Origin: Mesorhizobium sp. AR07
GTDB taxonomy: Bacteria > Pseudomonadota > Alphaproteobacteria > Rhizobiales > Rhizobiaceae
Direction of reading: 5' to 3'
Length of the DNA: 64,000 nucleotides
NCBI RefSeq assembly: GCF_024746815.1
Contig: NZ_CP080529.1
Location: 186,001 to 250,000 of the forward strand
Part shown: one piece after another, positions 16,216-24,478 of the stretch
Layout of the letters: every line of letters starts with the position of its first letter
Position numbering within the stretch: the first letter of the stretch is position 1
The notes under the pieces: model-generated
The model's database searches: none
The model's input: only the letters and a program-made list of their open reading frames with translations
Told to the model about the DNA's origin: nothing
Program-made: the position numbers and the translations under genes

Positions 16216-16932
16216 CTAGATCCACTTGCGCTTTATCGCGATGCCGAGGGCCTGGTAGGTGGTCACGACGTTGAGCTTTCGACGAATGTTCTGCAGCTGA
16301 AACTCGACGGCCCGCCGACTGACGTTGCGAAGTGCAGCGATATCGTCGTTGGTCTTCCCCTGCAGAAGCCATGCGAGGCATTCCAGCTGATAACTCGTCA
16401 AAGGGGAGGGCGCTGCCCTCATCAGCCCGTGGTCGCTGCGGCTCTGCAAATAGCCATCGACGAAGGCACCAAGTGTCAGAACGGAATATCCGTCCGCCAG
16501 CATGGTGGTGTCGGGTTTCCGCTCACGGGACGAGAACGTGAAGAGCGCACGCCTTCCGAACCCGTCGAATATCGGGATAGAAATCCCCGAACGGATGCCA
16601 AAATTTCGGGCTTCGCTAAAGAACTTGCGGTGAGACTTTCTTGCTGGAACGGGCAAACCGTTCTCTGACCAGGAGTAGGCGCCGCGCCTAGGGGATACGG
16701 CTTCGACGACAGGGTCGACCTTGGCTAGGTCGCTCTCGAGATAATGCTTCTGCCACTCCACCGGATAGTTCGACATGCCATACACGTCAGCCTCGTGGAC
16801 CGACAGATAGGTGAACCATTCGAATCCCTGGGCATTTGCGAATCTACGCAAAGCCTGATCGATCGCTGCCTTGTCCGGCGCTAATTTCAACCAGTCCCGC
16901 AGTATTTCAAACTGTGGCTTCAGAGATTTCAT
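16216..16932 (-). CDS. traR: TraR-like LuxR-family quorum-sensing regulator
   Basis: 238 residues from ATG 16932, chosen for AAGGAG 6 bp upstream. N-terminal autoinducer domain with WFTYLSV, the W-Y-D-x-V-type core (HYLESDLAKVDPVV), YSW, and FGIRSGISIPI; C-terminal GerE helix-turn-helix (LTSYQLECLAWLLQGKTNDD, then VSRRAVEFQLQNIRRKL). The order and the C-terminus (IKRKWI) match TraR of Ti plasmids, which activates conjugation when bound to 3-oxo-acyl-homoserine lactone. Divergent from traI. Confidence 0.85.
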   Translation of the reverse strand: MKSLKPQFEILRDWLKLAPDKAAIDQALRRFANAQGFEWFTYLSVHEADVYGMSNYPVEWQKHYLESDLAKVDPVVEAVSPRRGAYSWSENGLPVPARKSHRKFFSEARNFGIRSGISIPIFDGFGRRALFTFSSRERKPDTTMLADGYSVLTLGAFVDGYLQSRSDHGLMRAAPSPLTSYQLECLAWLLQGKTNDDIAALRNVSRRAVEFQLQNIRRKLNVVTTYQALGIAIKRKWI

Positions 16933-17142
16933 CAATTCTCCTTCGTGCTGCCCCAGCCGCAAAAAGGTGTTTCTCTTATTCAAGTTCCGAGGAGTGAGAT
17001 CAACCTCCAAAATACAACCACCGCTAGAGGACCGGTCATTCCTGTGGATTTCGCAATCTGGACGACCTTCGGAAACCCGTAATAGCCCGCCTGCTCGAAC
17101 CCTGTTTTTTTCGCGCCATCGAAGTAGCAGGGAGAAAATGGC

Positions 17143-18141
17143 ATGCGGGTTGTCACGGTCCGGAATGGCGAAAACAGTATAGGGGACAGGCTCATTGATC
17201 GAATGCACGCGCTACGGGCACGCGTATTCAGTCAACGCCTCAACTGGAATGTAACGGTCAAATTCGGGCGCGAAACAGATGAGTACGACGCGCTCGATCC
17301 GACCTACCTCCTCGCCGTAACCGACGATCTCCGCGAGGTGGTCGGGTGCGCCCGGCTTCTCCCGGGCTCCGGGCCAACGATGCTTGGCCGGACGTTTCCG
17401 GCCCTTCTCGATGGCGAACCAATGCCGTGTCATCCCGGGGTGATTGAAAGTTCCCGGTTTTGCGTGGACACGGAACTTGGCGTGAGAAACGCGGCACGAG
17501 GACTTCACAAGGCGACGATGGTCTTGTTCGCGGGCATTCTCGAATGGTCCTTGGCCAATGGTTATTCGGAGGTCGCGACCGTTACTGACCTCCGATTCGA
17601 AAAGATCCTTCGCCGGGCAGGGCTGCCTTTCAACCGGCTCGGCGCGCCGCACCCGATCGGAAACACCATCGCGATCGCCGGCATCATTCCCGCCACGCCT
17701 GAGAACATCCATCGCGTTAGGCCGGAGGCCTCCGAACCATTCTTCGTGGGCTACCATCGGCACCTTCACCTCCACCGGCAACGGCTTCAACGGGACGATC
17801 AAGACCCTCAACCTCAACGTCAAGGCCAAGATCGTTCGCGCAGAACGCACCAGCGACAAGGCTCCCGACTTCCGCGTCCTCGCCGGCAATGTCGAGTTCG
17901 GTGCCGCCTGGCAGAAGACCTCGAAGGAGACGGAACGCGACTACCTCTCGGTCAAGCTGGACGACTCGAGCTTCCCCGCTCCCATCTACGCCACCCTGAT
18001 CGAGGTGGAAGGCGAGGAAGGCCTCCAGATGATCTGGTCGCGGCCCACCCGGGACTGACGCCTCCGTCTGAAGGTCCCGCCGCAAGGCGGGATCTTCAGC
18101 GCACTGCTTGCGGACCGCTCTTGAAAGAGCGCATCAAATAG
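17143..18141 (+). CDS. traI: TraI-like acyl-homoserine lactone synthase with a foreign C-terminal tail
   Basis: Residues 1 to about 200 are a full LuxI/TraI synthase: RARVFSQRLNWNV, the E-D-x-Y region RETDEYDALDPTYLL, GCARLLPGSGPTML, ESSRFCVDTELG and IGNTIAIAG. Ti-type TraI ends soon after this point. Here the frame instead runs about 130 codons further, reading the wrong frame of a DUF736 gene (His/Arg/Gln-rich tail), so the natural stop was lost at a junction near 17740. The catalytic core looks intact; the tail may destabilise it. GGGAGA precedes the ATG. In Ti plasmids traI heads the trb operon; here trbB lies 6.5 kb away in opposite orientation. Confidence 0.8.
   Translation: MRVVTVRNGENSIGDRLIDRMHALRARVFSQRLNWNVTVKFGRETDEYDALDPTYLLAVTDDLREVVGCARLLPGSGPTMLGRTFPALLDGEPMPCHPGVIESSRFCVDTELGVRNAARGLHKATMVLFAGILEWSLANGYSEVATVTDLRFEKILRRAGLPFNRLGAPHPIGNTIAIAGIIPATPENIHRVRPEASEPFFVGYHRHLHLHRQRLQRDDQDPQPQRQGQDRSRRTHQRQGSRLPRPRRQCRVRCRLAEDLEGDGTRLPLGQAGRLELPRSHLRHPDRGGRRGRPPDDLVAAHPGLTPPSEGPAARRDLQRTACGPLLKERIK
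17750..18058 (+). pseudogene. DUF736 gene lacking its start codon
   Basis: Frame 2 from 17750 reads ATIGTFTSTGNGFNGTIKTL and continues through YLSVKLDDSSFPAPIYATL to IWSRPTRD, a complete DUF736 protein except that the initial ATG is replaced by TGG (17747-17749). No other start lies close upstream in this frame, and traI overlaps it in frame 1. DUF736 genes are typical passengers of alphaproteobacterial conjugative elements. An intact relative lies at 24479-24778. Confidence 0.75.
18070..18097 (+). terminator. Stem-loop after the traI/DUF736 fusion
   Basis: A 12-bp near-perfect stem (GAAGGTCCCGCC with GGCGGGATCTTC) and a GCAA loop, 11 bp after the DUF736 stop. No T tract follows, so termination may be inefficient. 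A comparable hairpin (24446-24468) follows the other DUF736 gene. Confidence 0.55.
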
Positions 18142-18162
18142 ACTAAGTCAAATGGACTAAGT
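18141..18162 (+). promoter_or_regulatory. Direct repeats, probable operator of the toxin-antitoxin pair
   Basis: GACTAAGT occurs twice, at 18141-18148 and 18155-18162 (14-bp period), immediately upstream of the ribosome site TAGGAGAGG of the antitoxin gene. Antitoxins of this type usually autoregulate at such repeats. Confidence 0.5.
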
Positions 18163-18175
18163 TTAGGAGAGGCAA

Positions 18176-18421
18176 ATGCACACGGTCAATATTCATGAGG
18201 CGAAGACGCACCTGTCGCGCCTCATCGAAAGGGCAGCGAAGGGTGAGCCATTCATCATCGCCAAATCCGGCAAGCCGATGGTCAAGGTGGTCGCCATAGA
18301 CGCGCTCGACGCCAGTGAAGCGCGCCGTGTCGGCTTTATGGCCGGTAAGGTTTCTGTCCCGAAGGATTTTGATCGGATGGGAAGTGACGAAATCGAGCAG
18401 CTGTTTGGCGGCGATGTATGA
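18176..18421 (+). CDS. Phd/YefM-type antitoxin (VapB-like)
   Basis: 81 residues: VNIHEAKTHLSRLIERAAKG and FIIAKSGKPMVKVV are the characteristic Phd/YefM N-terminal DNA-binding domain; the C-terminal part (KDFDRMGSDEIEQLFGGD) is the toxin-wrapping tail. ATG 18176 has a strong ribosome site. Its stop overlaps the toxin start (ATGA). It probably represses its own promoter through the upstream repeats and may stabilise this element. Confidence 0.9.
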   Translation: MHTVNIHEAKTHLSRLIERAAKGEPFIIAKSGKPMVKVVAIDALDASEARRVGFMAGKVSVPKDFDRMGSDEIEQLFGGDV

Positions 18422-18804
18422 AACTGCTGCTGGACACACATCTCCTGCTCTGGGCGGCCGCTGAACCTGATCAGCTTCCGCTTGCGGCCATGGCTGAAAT
18501 CGAGAATCCCGACAATGATCTCGTGTTCAGTGCGGCGAGCCTTTGGGAAGTCGCCATCAAGCGAGCTCTTGGCCGTGCCGACTTTACTGTCGATCCGCGG
18601 CTGCTTCGACGTGGATTGCTTGACAACGGTTATCATGAACTGGCGATCACGAGCGAGCATGCCGTTGCCGTGGACGGGCTTCCGCCCATCCACAAGGATC
18701 CGTTCGATCGGATCCTGATTGCACAGTCGATCGTGGAAGGCATCACCCTCCTGACGGTCGACGATCTGGTTGCACAGTATCCCGCGCCTGTCCGCCGGCT
18801 CTGA
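18418..18804 (+). CDS. PIN-domain ribonuclease toxin (VapC-like)
   Basis: 128 residues. PIN-domain acidic residues can be read in order: D6 (LLLDTHLLLWA), Glu in SAASLWEVAIK, Asp in HKDPFDRILIAQS and the final Asp in LLTVDD. VapC-type toxins cleave specific RNAs unless bound by the antitoxin. ATGA overlap with the antitoxin gene. Appears intact. Confidence 0.9.
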   Translation: MKLLLDTHLLLWAAAEPDQLPLAAMAEIENPDNDLVFSAASLWEVAIKRALGRADFTVDPRLLRRGLLDNGYHELAITSEHAVAVDGLPPIHKDPFDRILIAQSIVEGITLLTVDDLVAQYPAPVRRL

Positions 18805-18836
18805 CAGATCCCGCGAAGGTTAGTCATGGAGCAACA

Positions 18837-19022
18837 ATGGCCTACACTGTCATCTGGTACGGAAGACAGGGCATCGTCGACAAGGTGACCTTCGACGCCG
18901 AGAAGACCGCCAAAGACCATGCAATCGCTATGTTCCAGACCCGAAAGGGTGATGATGGAATCGTGTCGGTTGAAGTTCGCAAGGATGACGGCGCTGTCGT
19001 CTTTAGCCATGCGGAGAATTAG
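18837..19022 (+). CDS. Small hypothetical protein (61 aa)
   Basis: ATG 18837, GGAGCAAC upstream, 32 bp after the toxin gene. MAYTVIWYGRQGIVDKVTFD and the repeated beta-strand pattern suggest a small beta-alpha-beta fold. Function unknown; similar short proteins occur in rhizobia. Confidence 0.6.
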   Translation: MAYTVIWYGRQGIVDKVTFDAEKTAKDHAIAMFQTRKGDDGIVSVEVRKDDGAVVFSHAEN

Positions 19023-19116
19023 GAATGCCAACTGGAGCCTGAGTCGCCGATCGGTCGGTTCAGGAAGGCATTTTTCCTGCCGCTGCTGCGCGAGTTCATC
19101 GCACGCCGCAAGACAT

Positions 19117-19335
19117 TCACCGGGGTAAATCGGCGGCGGCAGCAATCGGGTCAACGTAACCTCGCCGTCGCTTTGCGCGCTCAAGCCGGATGAATGCGCC
19201 GTCGACCTCTTGCGGCTCATCAAAGGTCTCGACTTTGACTTGGCCGTTCGTTCCGATCCGTCCCCAGTTGCGGATGAGCGATACACCGCCGAACAGCGTC
19301 GGCTGGATCGAGAGCGAATATGAATCCGTGATTGA
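19117..19335 (-). pseudogene. WGR-domain protein remnant
   Basis: Minus-strand translation upstream of the TGA at 19117-19119 gives LFGGVSLIRNWGRIGTNGQ, then KVETFDEPQEVDGAFIRLER, a clear WGR domain. The frame is closed by TGA at 19345-19347 with no start between, and the break coincides with the start of repeat copy 3, so the 5' end seems to have been cut off there. Confidence 0.6.
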
Positions 19336-19470
19336 CCGGGGACGTCAGGATACTGACCAAATCCAATCATGCCCAAGAATGGAAGATCAGCGTGGTCAGT
19401 CGATTCACCCCCCACTTAACGGCCTCAGATAGATATGCTGATTCTAATCAGAGTCTTTTGATGCATAACC
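19329..19470 (+). repeat. Partial third copy of a dispersed repeat
   Basis: Sequence from ATTGACCGGGGACGTCAGG to TCTTTTGATGCAT aligns by eye with 42885-43050 and 54820-54985, including the conserved GGGACGTCAG, ATCATGCCCAAG and TTTTGAT blocks. The HTH gene found in the other two copies is absent here. Confidence 0.6.
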
Positions 19471-19606
19471 ATTGAGGCTGCTGCCCGAAGGGCCGCCGCC
19501 GGCGTTGCCGGCGGCGAGGCGGAGGGGCTGAACGCGCAATCCAAACTGCGCCGAAGAGAAGCCCCGGAGCTTCCTTGGGGAAGAAGTCCTTGGCCAACTG
19601 GCCATG

Positions 19607-21520
19607 TCATTTCTTTTTCGGGCCGAACTTGTTCGCCCCGACTCGGTCGGTCATGTCCTTGCGCCGGAAATAGATCGCGCGGCCGCAGCGCAGCGGCGGA
19701 TTGCCGGCGGTGAAGACGATCTGTTCGTCGGTGCGCATTTGCATGACTTCGTGTGGAAGGATCAGCGGGCGTCGGGCGAGTTGCTTCGAGCGGGTTCTCG
19801 ACGTTCCGTTCATCCGCGAGGACGTGCTGGTTTGTCCGACCTCGACCGTCGTGTCGCCGCAACGCTTCGAAATGTACTCGGCTGTTTCAGGATCATTGAT
19901 CGCGGCGAATGATATCCACGACGCGGACTCGAACCATTTCGAGGAGGCGTCGCGCCCGCCATAGGCTTCGCGCATCTGGCCAATCGACTGGAACAGCATC
20001 AGGAGACTGATGCCGTATTTGCGGCCTGCGTCACGGGCGGTTTCGAGAATGCGCATGAAGCCAAGGCGGGCCACCTCGTCCAGCAGGAAGAGGGTGCGGT
20101 CTTCGACATCGCCATTACGATTGTAGATGGCATTCATCAGCGAGCCGATGATGACGCGCGCAAGGCCCGGATGGTTCTCAAGCGTCTTCAGGTCGAGGTT
20201 GATGAAGATATCGGTGTTGCCCGCTGCAACCTCGTCGGTCGCAAAACTTCTGCCCGAGACGAGCGCGGCGTAGTTCTCGTAGGAAAGCCAGTGCGTTTCC
20301 TTTGAGGCGGCGCCATAGATGCCCGAGAACGTCTCCGGCGTCATGTTGATGAAGGGGGCGACATTCTCGCGGACGAATGCGCTTTGCGACGAGTCGTAGA
20401 TTTCCTGCAGCCGGGTTCTCAGTTTTGGTTCCGGCTCGGCAACATTGGTCCGGACCTGGCGCAGCGTTTGGTTGCCTGAGGGTGTGTGCCCGGAGAGGCA
20501 GACGTCCGCGATCAGAGCGGTGACGAGCTGCTGCGCGGAGCCGCGAAAGAAGTCGTTTCGCCCGGCGTCAATACGCGGATTGTCCGTCATGATCCAGGAT
20601 GCGACCGCGGCGATGTCCTGCTCTTTCGTGCCGCCGAATTTGCCGATCCAGTCGAGCGCGTTGAAGCCGGTGCCGTCGCGTCCCGGATCGATGACATGGA
20701 CCTGTCGGTTGCGCGATTTGCGATGCGCGGCGACCATCGGCGCGACCTCATTTGAGGGGTCGAGAACCACCAGTCCACCCGTCCATTGAAGCGCGGTCGG
20801 GATTGTCACTGAAGTCGTTTTGAAACCGCCGGACCCGGCGAAGACAATCGCGTGACCCGATCCGAAGTCGCCTTCGAAGCAGAGCAGCGATTTCCGGCCC
20901 CCACTTCCCCAGCTTTCTTTGTCGCTCGCCTTGAATGGGCTGGCCGCAACCGTGTCGCCATCGACGCGATAGCGCTCCCCGACGGCGATGCCGCCCTCTT
21001 TCGGAAAGAGTCCCGCTGCCTCGGTCAATGTCATCCAGTCGGCGTCGCCGTGGATGGCGCGCTTGCCGATGGTGCGTTTTGGTGATGGTGACGCGAAGGC
21101 CGTGTTGCCGTGCAGGGCAACACGGAGCGCAAAGACGCCGACGAACAGCGTGATCGTCGCGCCGCCGATTGTGAACGGATCGGCATAGGATAACAGCCCC
21201 TCGGCGACACGATCCGTGAATGAAAGGAGCCTGCCGCCTTCGTTGATAACGGCGATAACAACCACGAGCATCGCGCCGAGAAACGCACTGAGGCCCGCCG
21301 ACCTGATCGATGCCGAGCCGGCGGCGGCAAACAGAAAGACAAGTCCGACGACACCCGCCGTAGCGTAGGGAAGCGCCAGCCCGAACTTGCCCAGAAACAG
21401 GTAGGCGGCGTGTGATGTTCCGAACGAAGCCAGCCAGTTCTCAATCCCTGTCAGGCCCCACCGGGTTGCGATCATAAGCGCTGCCGGCGCGATCGTGAGC
21501 ACGAGTTTCTTCCATGTCAT
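19607..21520 (-). CDS. traG: TraG type IV coupling protein
   Basis: 637 residues from ATG 21520. Four N-terminal hydrophobic segments (to about residue 130) anchor it in the inner membrane; Walker A GSGGFKTTS at 229-237; Walker B TLFLLDEVARLG; ending LPHEVMQMRTDEQIVFTAGN plus a basic tail, as in Ti-plasmid TraG. It links the relaxosome to the mating channel. Order traG-traD-traC next to oriT matches Ti-type elements. The gene looks intact although the relaxase is not. Confidence 0.93.
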   Translation of the reverse strand: MTWKKLVLTIAPAALMIATRWGLTGIENWLASFGTSHAAYLFLGKFGLALPYATAGVVGLVFLFAAAGSASIRSAGLSAFLGAMLVVVIAVINEGGRLLSFTDRVAEGLLSYADPFTIGGATITLFVGVFALRVALHGNTAFASPSPKRTIGKRAIHGDADWMTLTEAAGLFPKEGGIAVGERYRVDGDTVAASPFKASDKESWGSGGRKSLLCFEGDFGSGHAIVFAGSGGFKTTSVTIPTALQWTGGLVVLDPSNEVAPMVAAHRKSRNRQVHVIDPGRDGTGFNALDWIGKFGGTKEQDIAAVASWIMTDNPRIDAGRNDFFRGSAQQLVTALIADVCLSGHTPSGNQTLRQVRTNVAEPEPKLRTRLQEIYDSSQSAFVRENVAPFINMTPETFSGIYGAASKETHWLSYENYAALVSGRSFATDEVAAGNTDIFINLDLKTLENHPGLARVIIGSLMNAIYNRNGDVEDRTLFLLDEVARLGFMRILETARDAGRKYGISLLMLFQSIGQMREAYGGRDASSKWFESASWISFAAINDPETAEYISKRCGDTTVEVGQTSTSSRMNGTSRTRSKQLARRPLILPHEVMQMRTDEQIVFTAGNPPLRCGRAIYFRRKDMTDRVGANKFGPKKK

Positions 21521-21725
21521 TGCCAAAGGCAGCCTTTCCGATTGCGCGCAGGCGCGCCCATTCTTTTTGGTTGTCCACGCGTCGCGACAGATCGACAAGG
21601 GCGCCCAGGATCACCGCGCGATCGGCCGAGCGAAGGCCGGCCTTCACGATCAATCCGCCAAGCTGAATTTTCTCGCGGGTGTCGCGCTTGCGCTCCTTCG
21701 ACGACTCCCGGCGCTGCATGTTCAT
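21441..21725 (-). CDS. traD: TraD, small conjugal transfer protein
   Basis: 94 residues from ATG 21725; an ATG at 21743 is possible. KRDTREKIQLGGLIVKAGLR and ILGALVDLSRRV match the core of Ti-type TraD (about 71 residues); the C-terminus is extended and overlaps the start of traG by about 80 bp in another frame. TraD is a small accessory protein of the oriT complex. Confidence 0.85.
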   Translation of the reverse strand: MNMQRRESSKERKRDTREKIQLGGLIVKAGLRSADRAVILGALVDLSRRVDNQKEWARLRAIGKAAFGNDMEETRAHDRAGSAYDRNPVGPDRD

Positions 21726-21732
21726 AGTCCGC

Positions 21733-21981
21733 TCAAGCATCGCTTTCAGGAGGCCGAGGCGGCTTCGGCGCGGCCTGCCGGCGCTTCTCGCTTCCCGACT
21801 GAAATCGTCCGGCAATCTCTGCGAAAAGGTCCGCGAGCTTAGTCTCGTCGATCTCGATATCGCTCAGACCGGCCTTGACCGCGATGCGGCCGATCCGCTC
21901 GGCCTCCTTGGTCTCGGCAGCCTTCAGTTGATCGTGCAGGCGCTCGATCTCCTGGCGGATCTTCGACGATGATTTTCTCAT
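21733..21981 (-). CDS. traC: TraC, oriT-associated transfer protein
   Basis: 82 residues: KIRQEIERLHDQLKAAETKE coiled coil, then ERIGRIAVKAGLSDIEID, as in TraC of Ti/Sym plasmids, an accessory relaxosome protein. Seven bp separate it from traD. The oriT lies about 140 bp upstream. Confidence 0.85.
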   Translation of the reverse strand: MRKSSSKIRQEIERLHDQLKAAETKEAERIGRIAVKAGLSDIEIDETKLADLFAEIAGRFQSGSEKRRQAAPKPPRPPESDA

Positions 21982-22104
21982 GATGTTTGCGCTCCTTCAT
22001 GACGCTCGTTTTCAGAAGCCCGATCATGACGATGAAGCCGATGCCTGCACCTGCGGATTTCCGAAGCTGTGCCAAGGCTAGTGCCGACGCAGTATCCCGC
22101 TGAA

Positions 22105-22150
22105 CGAAGAGAGGATTGAAGGGCGCACTTATACGTCGCTTGGGCGACGG
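22105..22150. other. Origin of transfer (oriT), IncQ/Ti type
   Basis: The minus strand reads TATAAGTGCGCCCT (22120-22133), the nick-region core shared by RSF1010-like and Ti-type oriTs. Next to it is the hairpin CGTCGC-TTGG-GCGACG (22134-22149). It lies between traC and traA, exactly where Ti-type elements carry oriT. Confidence 0.85.
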
Positions 22151-22179
22151 TGTGCTCCCGGCGGGAGCCAGAAAACCGG

Positions 22180-22566
22180 ATGGCGATCTATCACTTGCAT
22201 GCGCAGATCATCGGTCGCGGAGAAGGTCGGAGCGCGGTCGCGTCCGCCGCGTACCGGCATTGCGCGCGGATGGAGATCGAGGCGGAGGCGCGTGTCGCCG
22301 ACTATTCGAACAAGAAGGGGCTTGCCCATTCCGAGTTCGCGTTGCCCGAGGAAACGCCTGCTTGGCTGCGAACCCTGATCGACGGGCGCGACGCGACAGG
22401 TGCTTCCGCTGCCCTCTGGAATGCCGTCGAGGCGTTCGAGAAGCGGGCCGATGCGCAGTTCATGCGCGAGATGGATCTGGCGCTCCCCGTTGAACTCAAC
22501 CGGCAACAGAACATCGAGCTCATGCGCGCGTTCGTAGCGGAGCAAATCCTTCCGCGTGGCCTCTAG
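22180..22566 (+). pseudogene. traA: 5' stub of the traA relaxase gene
   Basis: MAIYHLHAQIIGRGEGRSAV, AYRHCARM, EFALPEETPAWL and MREMDLALPVELN are the N-terminal MobA/MobL relaxase motifs of TraA (normally more than 1000 residues, with a helicase part). After VAEQIL the sequence departs and stops within four codons (22566). The His triad and helicase domain are gone, so the element cannot nick its own oriT. The junction leads straight into the start of trbE on the opposite strand. Confidence 0.9.
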
Positions 22567-22575
22567 GGAAGCAGG

Positions 22576-22620
22576 TCCGAACGATGGACCGGCATGCCGG
22601 AATTTTCCGAGCGCAACCAT
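22576..22620 (-). pseudogene. trbE: 5' stub of trbE
   Basis: From ATG 22620, minus strand: MVALGKFRHAGPSF, matching the first residues of TrbE (VirB4-like ATPase, about 815 residues). After about 15 codons the sequence becomes the antisense of traA. The stub sits directly behind trbD, its normal place. Confidence 0.7.
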
Positions 22621-22634
22621 GACCGACCCCCTGC

Positions 22635-22934
22635 TTAGTAAGCCCGCCAGGGCGTGGAGGTCGGCCGGTAGTGAGGCCTGTAACGGATGTGGCGCAGATA
22701 GACGGTCCGCATCATAGGATCGACCTTTGCCATCATGCGCAGTATCCCGACGATGACTATCCAGATCGCGATGCCAAACAGCGCGGAAAACCAGGTCAGA
22801 ACGACGAAGATGAGGATGACGCTTGTCAGGCCCGTCACGAGCACCAGCTCGCGGTCCGCGCCGAACAAGAGGTTCGGCCGGGAAAGCGCGCGATGGATCC
22901 TGACGCGGTGGAGGTGGCTGACGCGCTCAGCCAT
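22635..22934 (-). CDS. trbD: TrbD, VirB3-like mating-pair formation protein
   Basis: 99 residues from ATG 22934. Two adjacent membrane helices (VLVTGLTSVILIFVVLTWF and IAIWIVIVGILRMM) followed by a basic tail ending RPTSTPWRAY, as in TrbD. Overlaps trbC by 8 bp. Complete. Confidence 0.9.
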   Translation of the reverse strand: MAERVSHLHRVRIHRALSRPNLLFGADRELVLVTGLTSVILIFVVLTWFSALFGIAIWIVIVGILRMMAKVDPMMRTVYLRHIRYRPHYRPTSTPWRAY

Positions 22935-23310
22935 CGGTGCGAGCCGCTGAAGGCTCAAGCGCCCTTCCCTCGATGGGCGCCTGCATGGGCGCGCCGATCG
23001 ATGCGCCGCCAGCGCCGAATAGCCCGACGATCTGCGTGGCGCCGAGAAGGATGCCGGCAACGAGCACGACATAAACCAGCCGCCGTGCGAAATCGTTCAA
23101 GTCGCCGCCAAAGATCAGCATAGCGCCGGCGATCGCCACGGCTGCGAGTGCGATCGTGCCGGCGACAGGTCCGTTGATAGACTGCTGGATCTGTTGAAGC
23201 GGGCCTTCCCAAGGCAGTCCGCCCCCTCCGCCTGAGGCGAATGCGGGCTCGGCCAGCAAGACAAATGAACCAGTCAATCCAAGAGAAATTTTGATCGCCT
23301 TACGCGACAT
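22927..23310 (-). CDS. trbC: TrbC, VirB2-like pilin
   Basis: 127 residues from ATG 23310. Signal peptide ending AEPAFASGGGGG, then LPWEGPLQQIQQSINGPVAG and two membrane helices, the layout of TrbC/VirB2 propilins. Overlaps trbB by 11 bp. Confidence 0.9.
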   Translation of the reverse strand: MSRKAIKISLGLTGSFVLLAEPAFASGGGGGLPWEGPLQQIQQSINGPVAGTIALAAVAIAGAMLIFGGDLNDFARRLVYVVLVAGILLGATQIVGLFGAGGASIGAPMQAPIEGRALEPSAARTDG

Positions 23311-24274
23311 GGCGTTGCCCCTCTTCGCTGCCGTGGGATTCGATGCGGTACCGACCGTCGCGATAGCCCTCGACGACCAGCAGTTCACGAACGCGACGGC
23401 CCTTCGGCGTGCGCTCAATGGAGACCACCATGTCGACCGCCTCGCCGATGATTTCGGGCATCGGGTTCGAGCTGACCTCGGCCGTCAGTTGCTCGAGGCG
23501 GGTCAACGCCGAAAGCGCGCTGTTTGCATGGACTGTGGCGACACCGCCGGGATGGCCGGTATTCCACGCCTTCAGCAGGGTGAGTGCGGCACCGTCGCGA
23601 ACCTCGCCAACGATGATCCGATCCGGCCTCAGACGCATCGTGGATTTGAGCAGCCGGCTCATGTCGACGGCATCGGTCGTATGGAGAGCGACTGCGTTTT
23701 CAGCCGCACATTGAATCTCGGCCGTGTCCTCCAGAATGACCAGCCGGTGTTCTGGCGTCAGGCTGACGACCTCGCCAATTACCGCGTTGGTGAGCGTGGT
23801 CTTGCCCGTCCCCGTGCCGCCGGAAACGATGATATTCATCCGATTCTCGACGGCGTTTCGGATCACCGACGCCTGGTACTCGGTCATGATCTTGTCGCGC
23901 ACGTAGCTGTCGAGCGGGAAAAGCCGCGTGGCGCGCTTTCGGATCGTGAAGACGGGCGCCGCGACCACCGGTGAGAGCAGCCCCTCGAACCGATGGCCGC
24001 CGATCGGCAATTCGCCGGAGATGATCGGCCGGTTGAGGTTCACTTCCGTTCCGAGTGCGTGAGCGACCGTGCCAATGATCGTCTCGGCCGCCTGTGGGGC
24101 CAACCTGCCTGCTTGCGTGATCGGCTCGCCGATCCGTTCGACGAAGAGCTGTCCGTCCGGATTCAGCATGATCTCGACGACGAGTGCATCGTCGAGCGTG
24201 TTGCAGATCGTGCTGCCCATTGCCTCGCGGAGTTTCCGAACGAGGCGATGGTGTGATTGCGACGAGGGCATCAT
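23300..24274 (-). CDS. trbB: TrbB, VirB11-like secretion ATPase
   Basis: 324 residues. Walker A SGGTGTGKTT at 151-160; LEDTAEIQC (Asp box); DRIIVGEVRDGAALTLLKAW (Walker B); GGVATVHANSALSAL (His box). Powers the type IV secretion channel. In Ti-type operons traI precedes trbB; here that position is empty. Complete and apparently functional as a protein, but its partners trbE onward are missing. Confidence 0.93.
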   Translation of the reverse strand: MMPSSQSHHRLVRKLREAMGSTICNTLDDALVVEIMLNPDGQLFVERIGEPITQAGRLAPQAAETIIGTVAHALGTEVNLNRPIISGELPIGGHRFEGLLSPVVAAPVFTIRKRATRLFPLDSYVRDKIMTEYQASVIRNAVENRMNIIVSGGTGTGKTTLTNAVIGEVVSLTPEHRLVILEDTAEIQCAAENAVALHTTDAVDMSRLLKSTMRLRPDRIIVGEVRDGAALTLLKAWNTGHPGGVATVHANSALSALTRLEQLTAEVSSNPMPEIIGEAVDMVVSIERTPKGRRVRELLVVEGYRDGRYRIESHGSEEGQRHVA

Positions 24275-24478
24275 GAAGCGATCTTTTCTGGATGCGATGT
24301 GTGAATTGGCCGATCCTCACGCTGCGAGCGGGGTGTAGCCATTGTCTCATTCCTTTGGTTTCTCGGGTCGCGCCCATCGCGACCTCACATGAGAAGCCAC
24401 TCGTCAAGGCGCTTTTCGCGCCGAGAGTGGTGGGTGGAAAGGCGAGCGCCCCGCCGGTAGCGGGACGCCCTTGACCGG

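Noticed and set aside
16933..17142. Possible tra box (TraR-binding palindrome) between traR and traI
   Set aside because: I looked for an 18-bp palindrome of the Ti type and found none convincing.
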